This document shows, one piece after another, positions 7,995-16,129 of a stretch of DNA of 64,000 bases. Each line of letters starts with the position of its first letter. Within the stretch, counting starts at the first letter, position 1. The notes beneath the pieces were generated by a model. It was not told the DNA's origin and searched no databases. It saw only the letters and a program-made list of their open reading frames with translations. The stretch is from Actinomadura macrotermitis (lineage in GTDB: Bacteria > Actinomycetota > Actinomycetes > Streptosporangiales > Streptosporangiaceae): positions 868,001 through 932,000 of the forward strand of contig NZ_WEGH01000003.1 of NCBI RefSeq assembly GCF_009604375.1, written 5' to 3'. The position numbers were made by a program, and so were the translations under genes.

Positions 7995-9374
7995 TCACTT
8001 TTTATTCTTCTGGAGGTAGATCTGCCACTCCTGAGGAGTCATCTGCCTGCCGGTGCCCGAGTATTCATTCTTCTTCAGGACGAAGTATCCCTTATCCGGG
8101 TCATACCAGGCAGTGCCCCCGTCCTTGAGTTCGTACCCCTTGGTCTTCATGACATCGTCAAGGTATTTGGCGACGTCGTCCACGTCGTCCATGTCGATTC
8201 CGGGAATGGCGTGGTTGCCGTTCCCCCGGGCGATCTCGTCCTGCAGATGCAGCGCGCCCTGCCAGGCGGCGTCGCACGGCTCGTCATCACCGCCGTCATT
8301 GTGGACCAGAAGCGGGGTGGAGCCTGCGAGCACATAGTAGGTGTGCAGGCCGGCGATGGTGAAGTTGTGGACTCGCTGAACGCGCACGCGCTCGTGCGTG
8401 CCGACCACCATCGCCGAGCGTCCGTCGGGGGTGGTCAGCTCGTCGCCGAAGACCAGGGACCCGGCGTCGACCCAGGCGTGCGAGGCGGAAAGCCAGTACG
8501 GATGCTCCGCCGTCGAGGTGATGACCGAGGTGGGTCCGCCGATGACGCCGTCCGGGTCGACGACCAGATCGACGAGCCGCTTGCGGGCGGTGTCCCCGCG
8601 CAGCTCGGTGACCGCCCTCGGCCCGCTGCGGCCGGTCTGCGGGTCGGTGGCCCACACCAGCTCGCCGCGACGGACGCGCTCGATGGGCCTTCGTGTTCCG
8701 TCGGCCATGAGCACCGGCGTCCCCGGCACGAAACTGTTCGGCTTCTTGCCGATCGTGCAGGCCCCAAGGGCGTCGACGAGGCGCTTGCGGGCGGCCTGCT
8801 TGGCCTCGCGGGCCTTCTCCAGCCGGCGCTTGAGATCCAGGAAACGGTCGATGAGCTTGGCGACCTTGGGAATCTTGCGCAGGACCTTGCCGACCTTGGT
8901 CCACGGGATCACGTCCAGCAGCGCCCACAGGCAGTCGCTGAGCTTGGGCTTCTTGATGCAGTTGATGATGTCGCCGGCGATGAAGTCCAGCCCCAGCTTG
9001 GCGATCTCCTTCAGGATGCTGAAGTCGTTCCACTCGCTCTCCACGCCCCGCGCGTCCTGACCGGCCTTGACCGCCGCCGCCTGCGCCTCCCGCAGCTCGC
9101 GCTGCGCAGGCGTCTCTTGCTTGGGCGCCGCCGGCGCGACCGACGGACTGCCGGACGGCTGCACCGGTCCCGAGGAGGGGACCGCGGCCGGCTTCCCCTT
9201 CTCGCCTCCGCAGTCCTTGCCGCCGGCGACCTGGCAGACACCGGCCTTGATCCCCGCAACGATCTTGTCGGGAATGGCCACCACCGTGACGGCGGCCGTT
9301 ATCGCGCCGATCAGCAGGATCACCGTCAGATACGACAGTGAGCCCTCGCCCCGGTCCCCCAGCCGCCTGAGCAT
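7995..9374 (-). CDS. Hint-domain polymorphic toxin-like protein
   Basis: 459 residues. Residues 5-45 hold a single hydrophobic segment with a pilin-like lead (RGEGSLSYLTVILLIGAI). Residues 60-210 are Pro-rich then helical linker. Residues 214-359 are a Hint (intein-like) domain: SFVPGTPVLMADGTRRPIE, the TAEHPYW block, and the terminal VHN. The first residue is Ser where Cys is most usual. The last 100 residues (GNHAIPGIDMDDVDDVAKYL, TAWYDPDKGYFVLKKN) form a C-terminal tip of unknown activity with AT-richer codons, as in exchangeable toxin tips. Hint would release the tip by self-cleavage. The putative immunity gene follows. Export route is not evident here. Confidence 0.75.
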   Translation of the reverse strand: MLRRLGDRGEGSLSYLTVILLIGAITAAVTVVAIPDKIVAGIKAGVCQVAGGKDCGGEKGKPAAVPSSGPVQPSGSPSVAPAAPKQETPAQRELREAQAAAVKAGQDARGVESEWNDFSILKEIAKLGLDFIAGDIINCIKKPKLSDCLWALLDVIPWTKVGKVLRKIPKVAKLIDRFLDLKRRLEKAREAKQAARKRLVDALGACTIGKKPNSFVPGTPVLMADGTRRPIERVRRGELVWATDPQTGRSGPRAVTELRGDTARKRLVDLVVDPDGVIGGPTSVITSTAEHPYWLSASHAWVDAGSLVFGDELTTPDGRSAMVVGTHERVRVQRVHNFTIAGLHTYYVLAGSTPLLVHNDGGDDEPCDAAWQGALHLQDEIARGNGNHAIPGIDMDDVDDVAKYLDDVMKTKGYELKDGGTAWYDPDKGYFVLKKNEYSGTGRQMTPQEWQIYLQKNKK

Positions 9375-9570
9375 CCGTCCACCCCACGGTCATCGAACAC
9401 GTCGAAACAGATAATGAAAACAACCGACGAACGAGCGAACATAGGTCCGGGGGCCCAACTAAAGGCCCAATGACGATTCCGTCAGCCCGGCGTCAGGCGG
9501 GCGCCGCGGAAATCAGCCGACGCGTTCGGGAACCGTTTCGGGTTCGGGCGGCGCGAGTGGCGTCCGCTCC

Positions 9571-9909
9571 TTGCGGCCGAACGCCTTCGGCTACTGCTGC
9601 TACTACGCCCGGGCGCGCTATGGGCGGCTGATGCTCGAGCACCGCCGTGCGAACGGCCGCGAGGTCCTGCCCGCCTCCTGGCTCACCACCGCCACCGCCG
9701 CGAACCCGGCCGACAGGCACTACAGGATCGGCTACGTTTCCGACGGTGAGTACGGTTTCTTCAACGGCGGCGCCTTCGGCCAGATCGTGTACGTCTTCAC
9801 CAAGTACCGCGTCGTCATCGTCAAGACCACCCTCTACAGCGACCTCGGGGAAGCCGAGACCCTCACTGTCATGCGCGCCGTGGCCGCCAAGGTCGCCGCT
9901 ACCCGCTGA
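9571..9909 (+). pseudogene. Truncated beta-lactamase-fold serine hydrolase
   Basis: About 112 codons reading YYARARYGRLMLEHRRANG, EVLPASWLTTATAANPADRH, then FGQIVYVFTKYRVVIVKT and a C-terminal helix. This is the end of a PF00144 (beta-lactamase/6-aminohexanoate-dimer hydrolase) protein: the ARFGRLxL, ILPAEWV and GQFIYVDP-VIVKTS motifs are recognisable. The N-terminal two thirds with the SxxK nucleophile and YxN are absent and the frame begins abruptly, so it is a 3' remnant. The minus-strand toxin gene begins 200 bp to the left. Confidence 0.7.
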
Positions 9910-9971
9910 CCCCGCCCCGGCCGGCGCCGCGGCGGCGTCCGGGGCGGACCGGGGGCGGTGCCGTGCCGGAC

Positions 9972-10040
9972 GCGTGCAGCGCGCCGGCCGCCCATGGCGT
10001 GGTCAGGACCTCGGTGCGCGTCGTCGCCGAGGCGGCCGAG
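9972..10040 (+). pseudogene. Relic of TetR DNA-binding region
   Basis: This 69-bp stretch aligns with 5254-5323, which encodes the DNA-binding region of the TetR gene at 5206, with only a handful of mismatches and small shifts (shared run ACCTCGGTGCGCGTCGTCGC). The frame is broken soon after. It is the only trace of a second TetR copy. Confidence 0.7.
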
Positions 10041-10125
10041 ACGACCTCATGGGGGTCGTGACGAGGAAGACCGGCAACAAGCCTCTCTGCAAGTCGGGCC
10101 CCACCGCCGGGTTCGCCCTGGTCCG

Positions 10126-10659
10126 ATGGTGAGTGGGGGCCTGCGGGCCGGTACCGCGGCGTCGGCGATGGCCGGGGCGTCCGCGGTGGTCCTGGCCTAC
10201 TGGGGGTCGGGCGGCACGGCCCTGCGCTGGTTCACGGTCCTGGAGCAGTCCCCGGACGACACGGCGCTGCGCGGGATCTTCCTGGCCGGGGCCCTGGTGT
10301 CGGCGCTGCTGTGCCTGCTGCCGCTCGCCCTGGGGCGCGTCGGCCCGGAGAGGCGGCGGGTGCTGCTCGGGTGGGCACGGCTGGCGGGCGTCCTGCTGCT
10401 GATCCGTGGCGGCCTCGGGCTGATGGGGTTCGCGCCCCGGCTGTTCGAGACCGGCGAGATGATCGACTTCTCGTTGTACTCCCGGACGGCCGTGCGCGAG
10501 GCCCTGGCGCTCCAGAAGATCCCGACGCCGTTCAGGGTCTGGCACCTGTTCCTGGGGTCGCTCTGGGCGATCGGCTGGGGCCTGTCCCTGCGCAGGCTGG
10601 GCCGCCACCGCCCAGAAGGTCGTCGCGCAGCAGCAGGCTCGCCGGCCGGACACCCCTGA
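10126..10659 (+). CDS. Four-helix membrane protein, unknown
   Basis: About 177 residues with four hydrophobic segments: MAGASAVVLAYW, GIFLAGALVSALLCLLPLAL, RLAGVLLLIRGGLGLMGF and FLGSLWAIGWGLSLRRLG. The order and the TPFRVWHLFLGSLWAIGWGL motif resemble DUF3995-type actinomycete membrane proteins, but I am not certain. No clear ribosome site precedes the ATG at 10126 or the GTG at 10129. The final 20 residues read through DNA that is the decayed 3' end of an amine oxidase (10599-10660) in another frame, so its natural C-terminus may have been replaced. Confidence 0.6.
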   Translation: MVSGGLRAGTAASAMAGASAVVLAYWGSGGTALRWFTVLEQSPDDTALRGIFLAGALVSALLCLLPLALGRVGPERRRVLLGWARLAGVLLLIRGGLGLMGFAPRLFETGEMIDFSLYSRTAVREALALQKIPTPFRVWHLFLGSLWAIGWGLSLRRLGRHRPEGRRAAAGSPAGHP

Positions 10660-10660
10660 C
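10599..10660 (+). pseudogene. Relic of amine oxidase 3' end
   Basis: This stretch aligns with 7219-7280, the last codons of the intact amine oxidase. In the matching frame it reads AATAQKVVAQQQARRPD against TATAREIVEQQQGSPAGRP of the intact gene. It lies inside the 3' end of the membrane-protein frame and just before the intact aldo/keto reductase, the same order seen at 7.2-7.35 kb. Confidence 0.65.
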
Positions 10661-10708
10661 ACGCCCGGAGCGCCGCCGGGCCTTTCCGATCGGCTCTGGT
10701 ACGCGCGG

Positions 10709-10742
10709 CCTGCGGGCGGGCCCCCGTGGGACCGCCCGCAGG
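10709..10742. terminator. Hairpin between convergent genes
   Basis: CCTGCGGGCGG (10709-10719) and CCGCCCGCAGG (10732-10742) form a perfect 11-bp stem with a 12-base loop between the plus-strand membrane-protein gene and the minus-strand aldo/keto reductase. Confidence 0.6.
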
Positions 10743-10750
10743 GGGCACGG

Positions 10751-11686
10751 TCAGGCGGCGAACTTGTCCAGTTCGGCGATGTCGGCGTCGGTGAGGCGGA
10801 GCGTCCCGGCGCCGATGTTCTCCTCCAGGTGAGCGACCGACCTGGTCCCGGGGATCAGCAGGGTCGACGGCGACACGGCCAGCAGCCACGCCAGGGCGAC
10901 CTGCGACCGGGTCGCGCCGTGCCGCGCGGCGATCTCGTCGAGCGTCCTCTCCTGGTCGTCCTTGAGCCCCATCCCCGGAGGGAGCCGGGACTTGTCGATG
11001 CCGGGGTTCAGCAGGCCCGACGCGAGCGGGAAATAGGGCACGAACGCGATGCCGTGGTCCTCGCAGTAGCGCAGCACGTCGAGCGCGCCCCGGTCCAGCA
11101 AGTGGAAGCGGTTCTGCACGAACGCCACCGGAGCGATCTCGCGGGCCTGCTCCAGTTGCTCCACCGTGACACCGCTCAGCCCCAGGTTGCGAATCAGGCC
11201 CCGCTCTCTGAGCCGGGCGAGCGAGCCGAAGGACTCCTCGAAGGGGGTCTCGGCGGGGAACAGCATGCCGTCGCCGCCGACCCTCAGGTACACCAGGTCG
11301 AGCCGGGCCCGGCCGAGGGTCGCCAGGTTCGCCTCGACCTGGTCGCGCAGGGCCTCGGGGGTGGTCTCGGCATTGAAGGTCTTGTACTCGTCGCGGACCA
11401 CGCCGACCTTGGTGGCGATCACCAGGCCCTCGGGGTAGGGGTGCAGGGCCTCGCGGATGAGCTCGTTGGCGACGTGCGGGCCGTAGGCGTCGCTGGTGTC
11501 GATGTGGTCGACGCCCAGTTCCACCGCGCGGCGCAGCACCGCCAGCGCGGCGTCCTTGTCGGCGGGCGGGCCCCAGATCATCGGGCCGGGAAGCTGCATC
11601 GCGCCGTATCCGAGCCGGTTGACGCCAAGGCCAGCGTCCGTCTGGACCCGGCCCGCGGCGGCGGCGGGCTTGTTCTCCTGACTCAT
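10751..11686 (-). CDS. Aldo/keto reductase family oxidoreductase
   Basis: 311 residues of the AKR TIM-barrel family: VNRLGYGAMQLPG, VDHIDTSDAYGPHVANELIR with the catalytic Asp and Tyr, LVIATKVGV with the Lys, then FVPYFPLASGLL and IPGTRSVAHLEENIGAG for NADPH binding. The usual catalytic-tetrad His after strand 4 is replaced by Arg (LDLVYLRVGG), as in a known AKR subgroup. AGAGG seven bases before ATG is the ribosome site. The ATG overlaps the stop of the upstream regulator (ATGA), so both share an operon and the operator at 12206-12259. Confidence 0.85.
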   Translation of the reverse strand: MSQENKPAAAAGRVQTDAGLGVNRLGYGAMQLPGPMIWGPPADKDAALAVLRRAVELGVDHIDTSDAYGPHVANELIREALHPYPEGLVIATKVGVVRDEYKTFNAETTPEALRDQVEANLATLGRARLDLVYLRVGGDGMLFPAETPFEESFGSLARLRERGLIRNLGLSGVTVEQLEQAREIAPVAFVQNRFHLLDRGALDVLRYCEDHGIAFVPYFPLASGLLNPGIDKSRLPPGMGLKDDQERTLDEIAARHGATRSQVALAWLLAVSPSTLLIPGTRSVAHLEENIGAGTLRLTDADIAELDKFAA

Positions 11687-12195
11687 TTTTCAGCCTCTTC
11701 TTCTCGTCGTGCCCGCGGACGGGTGTCGCGCGTGACGGATGAAGTGATGCGTCGCTGCACCGAGGCGGTCGTCACGCCCCCGTCCTCGTGCCGGTCGAGC
11801 TTTCCCCTGACCACCAGGTCGTGGACGCCCTGGCGGGTGATGCCGAGCATCGCCCCCGCCACGGCGTAGGAGACCGAATCGGCCATGGGATGGCCGACCC
11901 TGCGGACCATGACCCGCCCGAACGGGGTCTGCCACCAGCCCGGAGCCTGGTCGAAGCCCGGTTCGCCGGAGTAGAGCGTGATCACCAGGCGGATCGCGGT
12001 CTGCCGGGCGAGCATCTCGTCCTCGCCGAGCAGCGCGTGCGCCCAGGTGCCGGCCTTCTCCACCACCCGGCGGCGCACCCGCGCCAGGTCCGAGCCCGAC
12101 TCCAGCAGGATCTCCAGGGGGTCCATCAGGCGCGACTCCACCAGCCCGACCAGCTGTGAGACCAGCTCGCCCCAGGACGGAAGCTCCTCGCTCAT
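11683..12195 (-). CDS. Small HTH protein upstream of AKR
   Basis: 170 residues, MSEELPSWGELVSQLVGLVE onward. Most of the protein is helical; near residues 120-145 a helix-turn-helix-like stretch reads AVAGAMLGITRQGVHDLVVR then GKLDRHEDGGV, similar to excisionase/MerR-like recognition helices. I do not recognise a named family. GAGGAGG precedes the ATG at 12195; the frame open further upstream is an antisense artefact of the response-regulator gene. First gene of an operon with the aldo/keto reductase. It probably represses its own promoter at the half-sites just upstream; this is inference. Confidence 0.7.
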   Translation of the reverse strand: MSEELPSWGELVSQLVGLVESRLMDPLEILLESGSDLARVRRRVVEKAGTWAHALLGEDEMLARQTAIRLVITLYSGEPGFDQAPGWWQTPFGRVMVRRVGHPMADSVSYAVAGAMLGITRQGVHDLVVRGKLDRHEDGGVTTASVQRRITSSVTRDTRPRARREEEAEK

Positions 12196-12205
12196 GGCCG
12201 ACCTC

Positions 12206-12259
12206 CTCACTACTTGACGCCCACTATCAAGTACTGGACGGACAGCGTCAAGTAGTGAG
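12206..12259 (-). promoter_or_regulatory. Promoter with three TACTTGA half-sites
   Basis: CTCACTACTTGACGC (12206-12220) and GCGTCAAGTAGTGAG (12245-12259) are perfect 15-bp inverted arms; a third half-site TCAAGTA lies between them (12227-12233). On the minus strand TTGACG in the distal arm and TGATAG 16 bp later form a plausible -35/-10, so the arms cover the -35 and the start region. It controls the HTH/AKR operon. Confidence 0.7.
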
Positions 12260-12308
12260 CGCCGGGCGGGCCGGCGTCGCCGCCGCCCGCTGACAGCGCG
12301 CACTCGCG

Positions 12309-12980
12309 TCAGACCAGGCCCTCCTCGTGGGCCAGGAGGGCCGCCTGGACGCGGTTCGCCAGGTCGAGGCGGGTGAGGACGCGGTTGACGCGGCTCTTGA
12401 CGGTCGTCTCGGTCAGGCCCAGGGCCTCGGCGATCTGGAGGTTCGACAGACCCCGCGCGACCAGGGCGAGGACCTCCCGTTCGCGGTCGGTGAGCCGGTC
12501 GAGCCTCCCGGCGGGTCCCGGTGGCGGCGCGAACGCGCCGGGCGTCGCGGTGAAGGCCTTCAGCAGCCGGTGCGTGACGCTCGGCGCGAGCATGGCCTCG
12601 CCGCCGGCGACGACCCGGATGGCGTGTTCGAGCTGGTCGACGGGGCTGTTCTTCAGCAGGAAGCCGCTGGCTCCGGCGCGCAGGGCCGCGTGCACGTACT
12701 CGTCCAGGTCGAACGTGGTGAGCACCAGCACGCGCGGTGGCGGCGGCCCCTCCGGCGGCCACCCCGCCAGGAGCCGGCGGGTCGCCTCGACGCCGTTCAC
12801 CCCCGGCATCCGCACGTCCATGACCACCACGTCGGGGCGCAGCCGCGCCGCCTCCGCCACGGCCCCTCCCCCGTCGGCGGCCTCGCCGACCACCGCCAGC
12901 CCGTCCCGGCGGTCGATGACGCTGCGCAGCGCCGCCCGGACCATCTCCTGGTCGTCCACGAGAAGCACCCGGATCGTCAT
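12309..12980 (-). CDS. LuxR-type (NarL-family) response regulator
   Basis: 223 residues. The receiver domain starts TIRVLLVDDQEMVRAALRSV, with the phosphoacceptor Asp in VVVMDVRMPGVNGVEA, the Thr in LVLTTFDLD and the Lys in GFLLKNSP. The C-terminal HTH is LTDREREVLALVARGLSNLQ then IAEALGLTETTVKSRVNRVL. Its ATG overlaps the kinase stop (ATGA), so the two are translated from one message and form a two-component system. The signal and targets are not visible. Confidence 0.92.
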   Translation of the reverse strand: MTIRVLLVDDQEMVRAALRSVIDRRDGLAVVGEAADGGGAVAEAARLRPDVVVMDVRMPGVNGVEATRRLLAGWPPEGPPPPRVLVLTTFDLDEYVHAALRAGASGFLLKNSPVDQLEHAIRVVAGGEAMLAPSVTHRLLKAFTATPGAFAPPPGPAGRLDRLTDREREVLALVARGLSNLQIAEALGLTETTVKSRVNRVLTRLDLANRVQAALLAHEEGLV

Positions 12981-14152
12981 CGCACGCCCTCCAGCGGCAG
13001 CTCCGCGCGCACCAGCCAGCCGCCCGCCGGGTCCGGACCGGCGTGCAGGCTCCCGCCGAACGCCGCGACGCGTTCCCGCAGGCCGACCAGCCCGTACCCG
13101 GACCCCGGAACGGCCGGCGGGCCGGGCGGCGGCCCGTTGCCGACCTCGACGACCAGGCCGCCGCCCGTCAGGCGCAGCGTGATCCGGACGTCGGCGGGCC
13201 CGGCGTGCTTGCGGACGTTGGTCAGCGCCTCCTGCACGATGCGGTAGGCCGTGACCTGAACGGGCGGCGGCAGCGCGGCGGCCTCGGCGGCGACGTCGGC
13301 ACGCACCCGGCAGCCCGCGGCCTCGGCCGTCTCGATGAGCCGGTCCAGGCCGCCCAGCGACGGCTGGGCACCGGCGGTGCCGCCGAGCAGCCCCAGGATG
13401 CGGCGCATCTCGACCAGCGCGGTGTCGGCGGTCTCGGCGATCCGGGCCGCCCCCTGACGGCCGAGCGCGGGGTCGCCGGGCAGGGCGTCCTCGGTGGAAC
13501 GGGCCTGCACGGCGATGGCGCTGACGTGGTGGGCGACGACGTCGTGCAGGTCACGGGCGATGCGGGCGCGTTCGGTGAGCACGGCCTGGCGGGCGTTGCG
13601 CTCGCGTTCCACGCGCAGCCGCTCGTTGGCCTCGCGCAGCCTGCGGGCGTCCAGGTCGATGCGCCGCAGCGCGTGGCCGAGCGCGTAGGCCACCGACAGG
13701 AACACGAGGTAGGTGGTCGCGGTGACCGGTTGCAGCGAGTCCGGGCGCGGTATCGGCGACCGGCCGCACGCCAGGTCGGTCGCGGCGGCCGTGACCAGCG
13801 CCAGGACCGCGCCGGGCAGGCTCGCGGCAGTCGGGGCGTGCCGGGCGGCCGCGTAGACGCCGAGGACCAGGAAGTAGGGGCCGGGGGTCTTGCCCGGCAC
13901 CGGGTCGAGCACCGTGAACGCGACGAACGCGGCGGTCATCGCCGCCAGCGTCCCGAGCGGCCACCGCCGCCGCCGCAGCAGCGGCGCGGTCTGCGCGCCC
14001 CACAGCGCCAGGCCCAGCACGCCCGGCGCGGGCCGGTGCGCGGCCAGCGTCACCACGTCGAACACGGTGAGCGCGACGAACGCCGCGTCCGTCGTCCGCG
14101 GCAGGGACGCGGCGCGGGCCCGTGCCCGCCCTGCCACCGAAGAGATCGTCAC
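12977..14152 (-). CDS. Histidine kinase (HisKA_3 type)
   Basis: About 391 residues from a GTG at 14152; the frame continues to 14272 but no better start is evident. Four to five hydrophobic segments in residues 15-135 make a membrane sensor. The dimerisation/phosphoacceptor box reads ERARIARDLHDVVAHHVSAI with the His, and the ATPase part includes LTNVRKHAGPADV, then GSGYGLVGLRERVAAFGG. This is the NarL-type kinase partner of the response regulator it overlaps. The 100-bp gap to the N-acyltransferase gene carries divergent promoters. Confidence 0.88.
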   Translation of the reverse strand: MTISSVAGRARARAASLPRTTDAAFVALTVFDVVTLAAHRPAPGVLGLALWGAQTAPLLRRRRWPLGTLAAMTAAFVAFTVLDPVPGKTPGPYFLVLGVYAAARHAPTAASLPGAVLALVTAAATDLACGRSPIPRPDSLQPVTATTYLVFLSVAYALGHALRRIDLDARRLREANERLRVERERNARQAVLTERARIARDLHDVVAHHVSAIAVQARSTEDALPGDPALGRQGAARIAETADTALVEMRRILGLLGGTAGAQPSLGGLDRLIETAEAAGCRVRADVAAEAAALPPPVQVTAYRIVQEALTNVRKHAGPADVRITLRLTGGGLVVEVGNGPPPGPPAVPGSGYGLVGLRERVAAFGGSLHAGPDPAGGWLVRAELPLEGVR

Positions 14153-14256
14153 AGGCCGAGAGGCTATGTGACGGCCCGCGGGGCGGGGATCGTCCGGAAG
14201 GCGCGCATCGAAAGGTGCGCGGCCCCAGAAAAGCTCACCTGCTGGGATGACGACAC

Positions 14257-15876
14257 GTGAACAGGCGCTCACCTAGCGTTTCGGACATGATCTCTGCTCC
14301 TGTCGAAGACGGCACAACGCCGGAACATCCCCGTCAGAGCCCGGACGAGGCTCCCCCGCCCCGCCGTCGGCGCCAGGCCGTGGGGAACGAGCGCGAGGCT
14401 CGTACTTCCGGTGGTGGCCGCCGGTACGCGGTGCTGCTCGCCGGAACCGTGGCGCTGGCGTTCGCGGTCGGCGGGCGGTGGGACGTCGCCCTGGCGGCCT
14501 GGGTCTTCCCGGTGCTGCTGCTGCGTTTCTCCCGCACGAGCCGGGTCTGGCCGGGGGCGTTGTGGATCTGGCTGGCGCACGTCGCCGCCGCCGCGTTCTG
14601 GCTCCTGGAGTCGGATATGGGGTTCGGGGCGGTGATGCTGGGCGGTGGCGCGGCGTTGGGCGTGGTGCAGACCGTGCCGTTCCTGCTGGACCGCCTCATG
14701 GCCGGCCGGCTGCGGCCGTGGGCGGCGGGGCTGCTCTTCCCGGCGGCCTTCGCCGGGGCCGAGTTCCTGATCACGCTGGTGTCGCCGTTCGGCACCGCGT
14801 TCGGCTCGCTGGCGGTCACCCAGCACGACGCCCTCCCGTTGCTCCAGGTCGGCGCGGTCACCGGCCCGTACGGCATCGCGTTCCTGATCGGGTGGGCGGC
14901 CGCCGCGGTGAACCGGATCTTGGCCGCACCGTCGCGGTGTGCGGTCCGGAACGGCCTGGTGTGCGGGGCGGTGCTGGCGGCCGTCGTGGCCGCCGGCGGG
15001 GCGCGGCCGGCCTGGTTCCCCGGCTCCGGCGCGACGGTGCGGATCGCCGGAGTGAGCCCCGCCCGCGCGCTGGTGGAGGCGCAGCGGACGGCGCTCGACC
15101 GCGAGGAGGGCGCCCTCACCTCCGCCGTCGATCCCGCGCTCGCCGCGGTGCTGGACGACCTGCTGGCCACCACCCGCCGGGAGGCCGCCGCCGGAGCGAA
15201 GATCGTGGTCTGGCCGGAGACGGCGGTGAAGACCCGGGCGGCCCGCGAACGGGCCGTCGTTCAGGCGGCGCGCGAGCAGGCCCGCCGTTCCCGGATCTAC
15301 CTGGAGATCGGCGTCAGGGTGTTCGACGCGACCGGCCCCGGCCGCAACGAGACGCTCTTCATCGGCCCCGACGGCGCGGTGCTGTGGACCTACCAGAAGG
15401 CCCACCCGATCCCCGGCTCCGAAAGCTACCCGCCCGGCGACGGAAAGGTCCCCGTCGTCGCCACCCCGTACGGCAGGATCGCCAACGTCATCTGCTACGA
15501 CGCCGACTTCCCCGACATGATGCGGGTGCGAGCCGACATCATGCTGGTGCCCTCGCACGACTGGCGCGAGTACGGCCGCCCCCACACCGCCAAGGCGGGG
15601 CTGCGGGCCGTGGAGAACGGCTACGCGCTGGTGCGCCAGGACTCCGAGGGCTTCTCGGCCGCCTTCGACGGCCGGGGCCGCGTGCTGGCCACCGCCGACT
15701 ACTTCACCGCCGGCCGGCAGACCATGGTGGCCGACGTCCCCACGCACGGCGGCACGACGCCCTACACCCGCCTCGGCGACCTGTTCGCCTGGCTCTGCCT
15801 GGCGGCAACGGCCGCGCTGCTCGCCATGGGCGCGCTCCGGCCGGCCGCACGCCCGGCCCGCCCTCGCCGCGACTGA
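14257..15876 (+). CDS. Apolipoprotein N-acyltransferase-like protein
   Basis: 539 residues from GTG 14257 (ATG 14287 is an alternative, ten codons later; neither has a strong ribosome site). An N-terminal membrane half (about residues 55-255, roughly seven segments) precedes a nitrilase-fold half. The catalytic triad is complete: Glu321 in VVWPETAVK, Lys381 in YQKAHPIPGSE, Cys413 in ANVICYDADFPD. One further membrane helix ends the protein. The family moves an acyl chain from phospholipid to the N-terminal Cys of lipoproteins at the outer membrane face. N-terminus with a 50-residue Pro/Arg-rich cytoplasmic tail is longer than usual. The lipoprotein substrate is assumed from family. Confidence 0.85.
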   Translation: MNRRSPSVSDMISAPVEDGTTPEHPRQSPDEAPPPRRRRQAVGNEREARTSGGGRRYAVLLAGTVALAFAVGGRWDVALAAWVFPVLLLRFSRTSRVWPGALWIWLAHVAAAAFWLLESDMGFGAVMLGGGAALGVVQTVPFLLDRLMAGRLRPWAAGLLFPAAFAGAEFLITLVSPFGTAFGSLAVTQHDALPLLQVGAVTGPYGIAFLIGWAAAAVNRILAAPSRCAVRNGLVCGAVLAAVVAAGGARPAWFPGSGATVRIAGVSPARALVEAQRTALDREEGALTSAVDPALAAVLDDLLATTRREAAAGAKIVVWPETAVKTRAARERAVVQAAREQARRSRIYLEIGVRVFDATGPGRNETLFIGPDGAVLWTYQKAHPIPGSESYPPGDGKVPVVATPYGRIANVICYDADFPDMMRVRADIMLVPSHDWREYGRPHTAKAGLRAVENGYALVRQDSEGFSAAFDGRGRVLATADYFTAGRQTMVADVPTHGGTTPYTRLGDLFAWLCLAATAALLAMGALRPAARPARPRRD

Positions 15877-16129
15877 ACATCGGGGCGGGCGGCCCTGGAG
15901 AAGGGGCACCGGCCTGCTGCCGGGGAGAGGCCGAGGCGCTCCTCGGGTGCCCGGCGCACGTCGTTCTCGAAGATCGGCCGGCCGCCCGGCCGGTGGGCGG
16001 GAACGGCGCTGCGGCGGATGTGGGCCGACGTCAGCGAGGACCGCCGAGCGGACGGCGTTCTGCTGCACGTGCCGGCGAACGGACTGCTGAGGGCGGCCGG
16101 CGTCCCGCTGGTCCGCTGCGGCGTGCTCT

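Noticed and set aside
7299..9341. Long plus-strand frame opposite the Hint protein gene
   Set aside because: It is the GC-rich antisense shadow of two minus-strand genes with clear domains; its translation is low-complexity Gly/Arg/Asp/Val with no motif or ribosome site.
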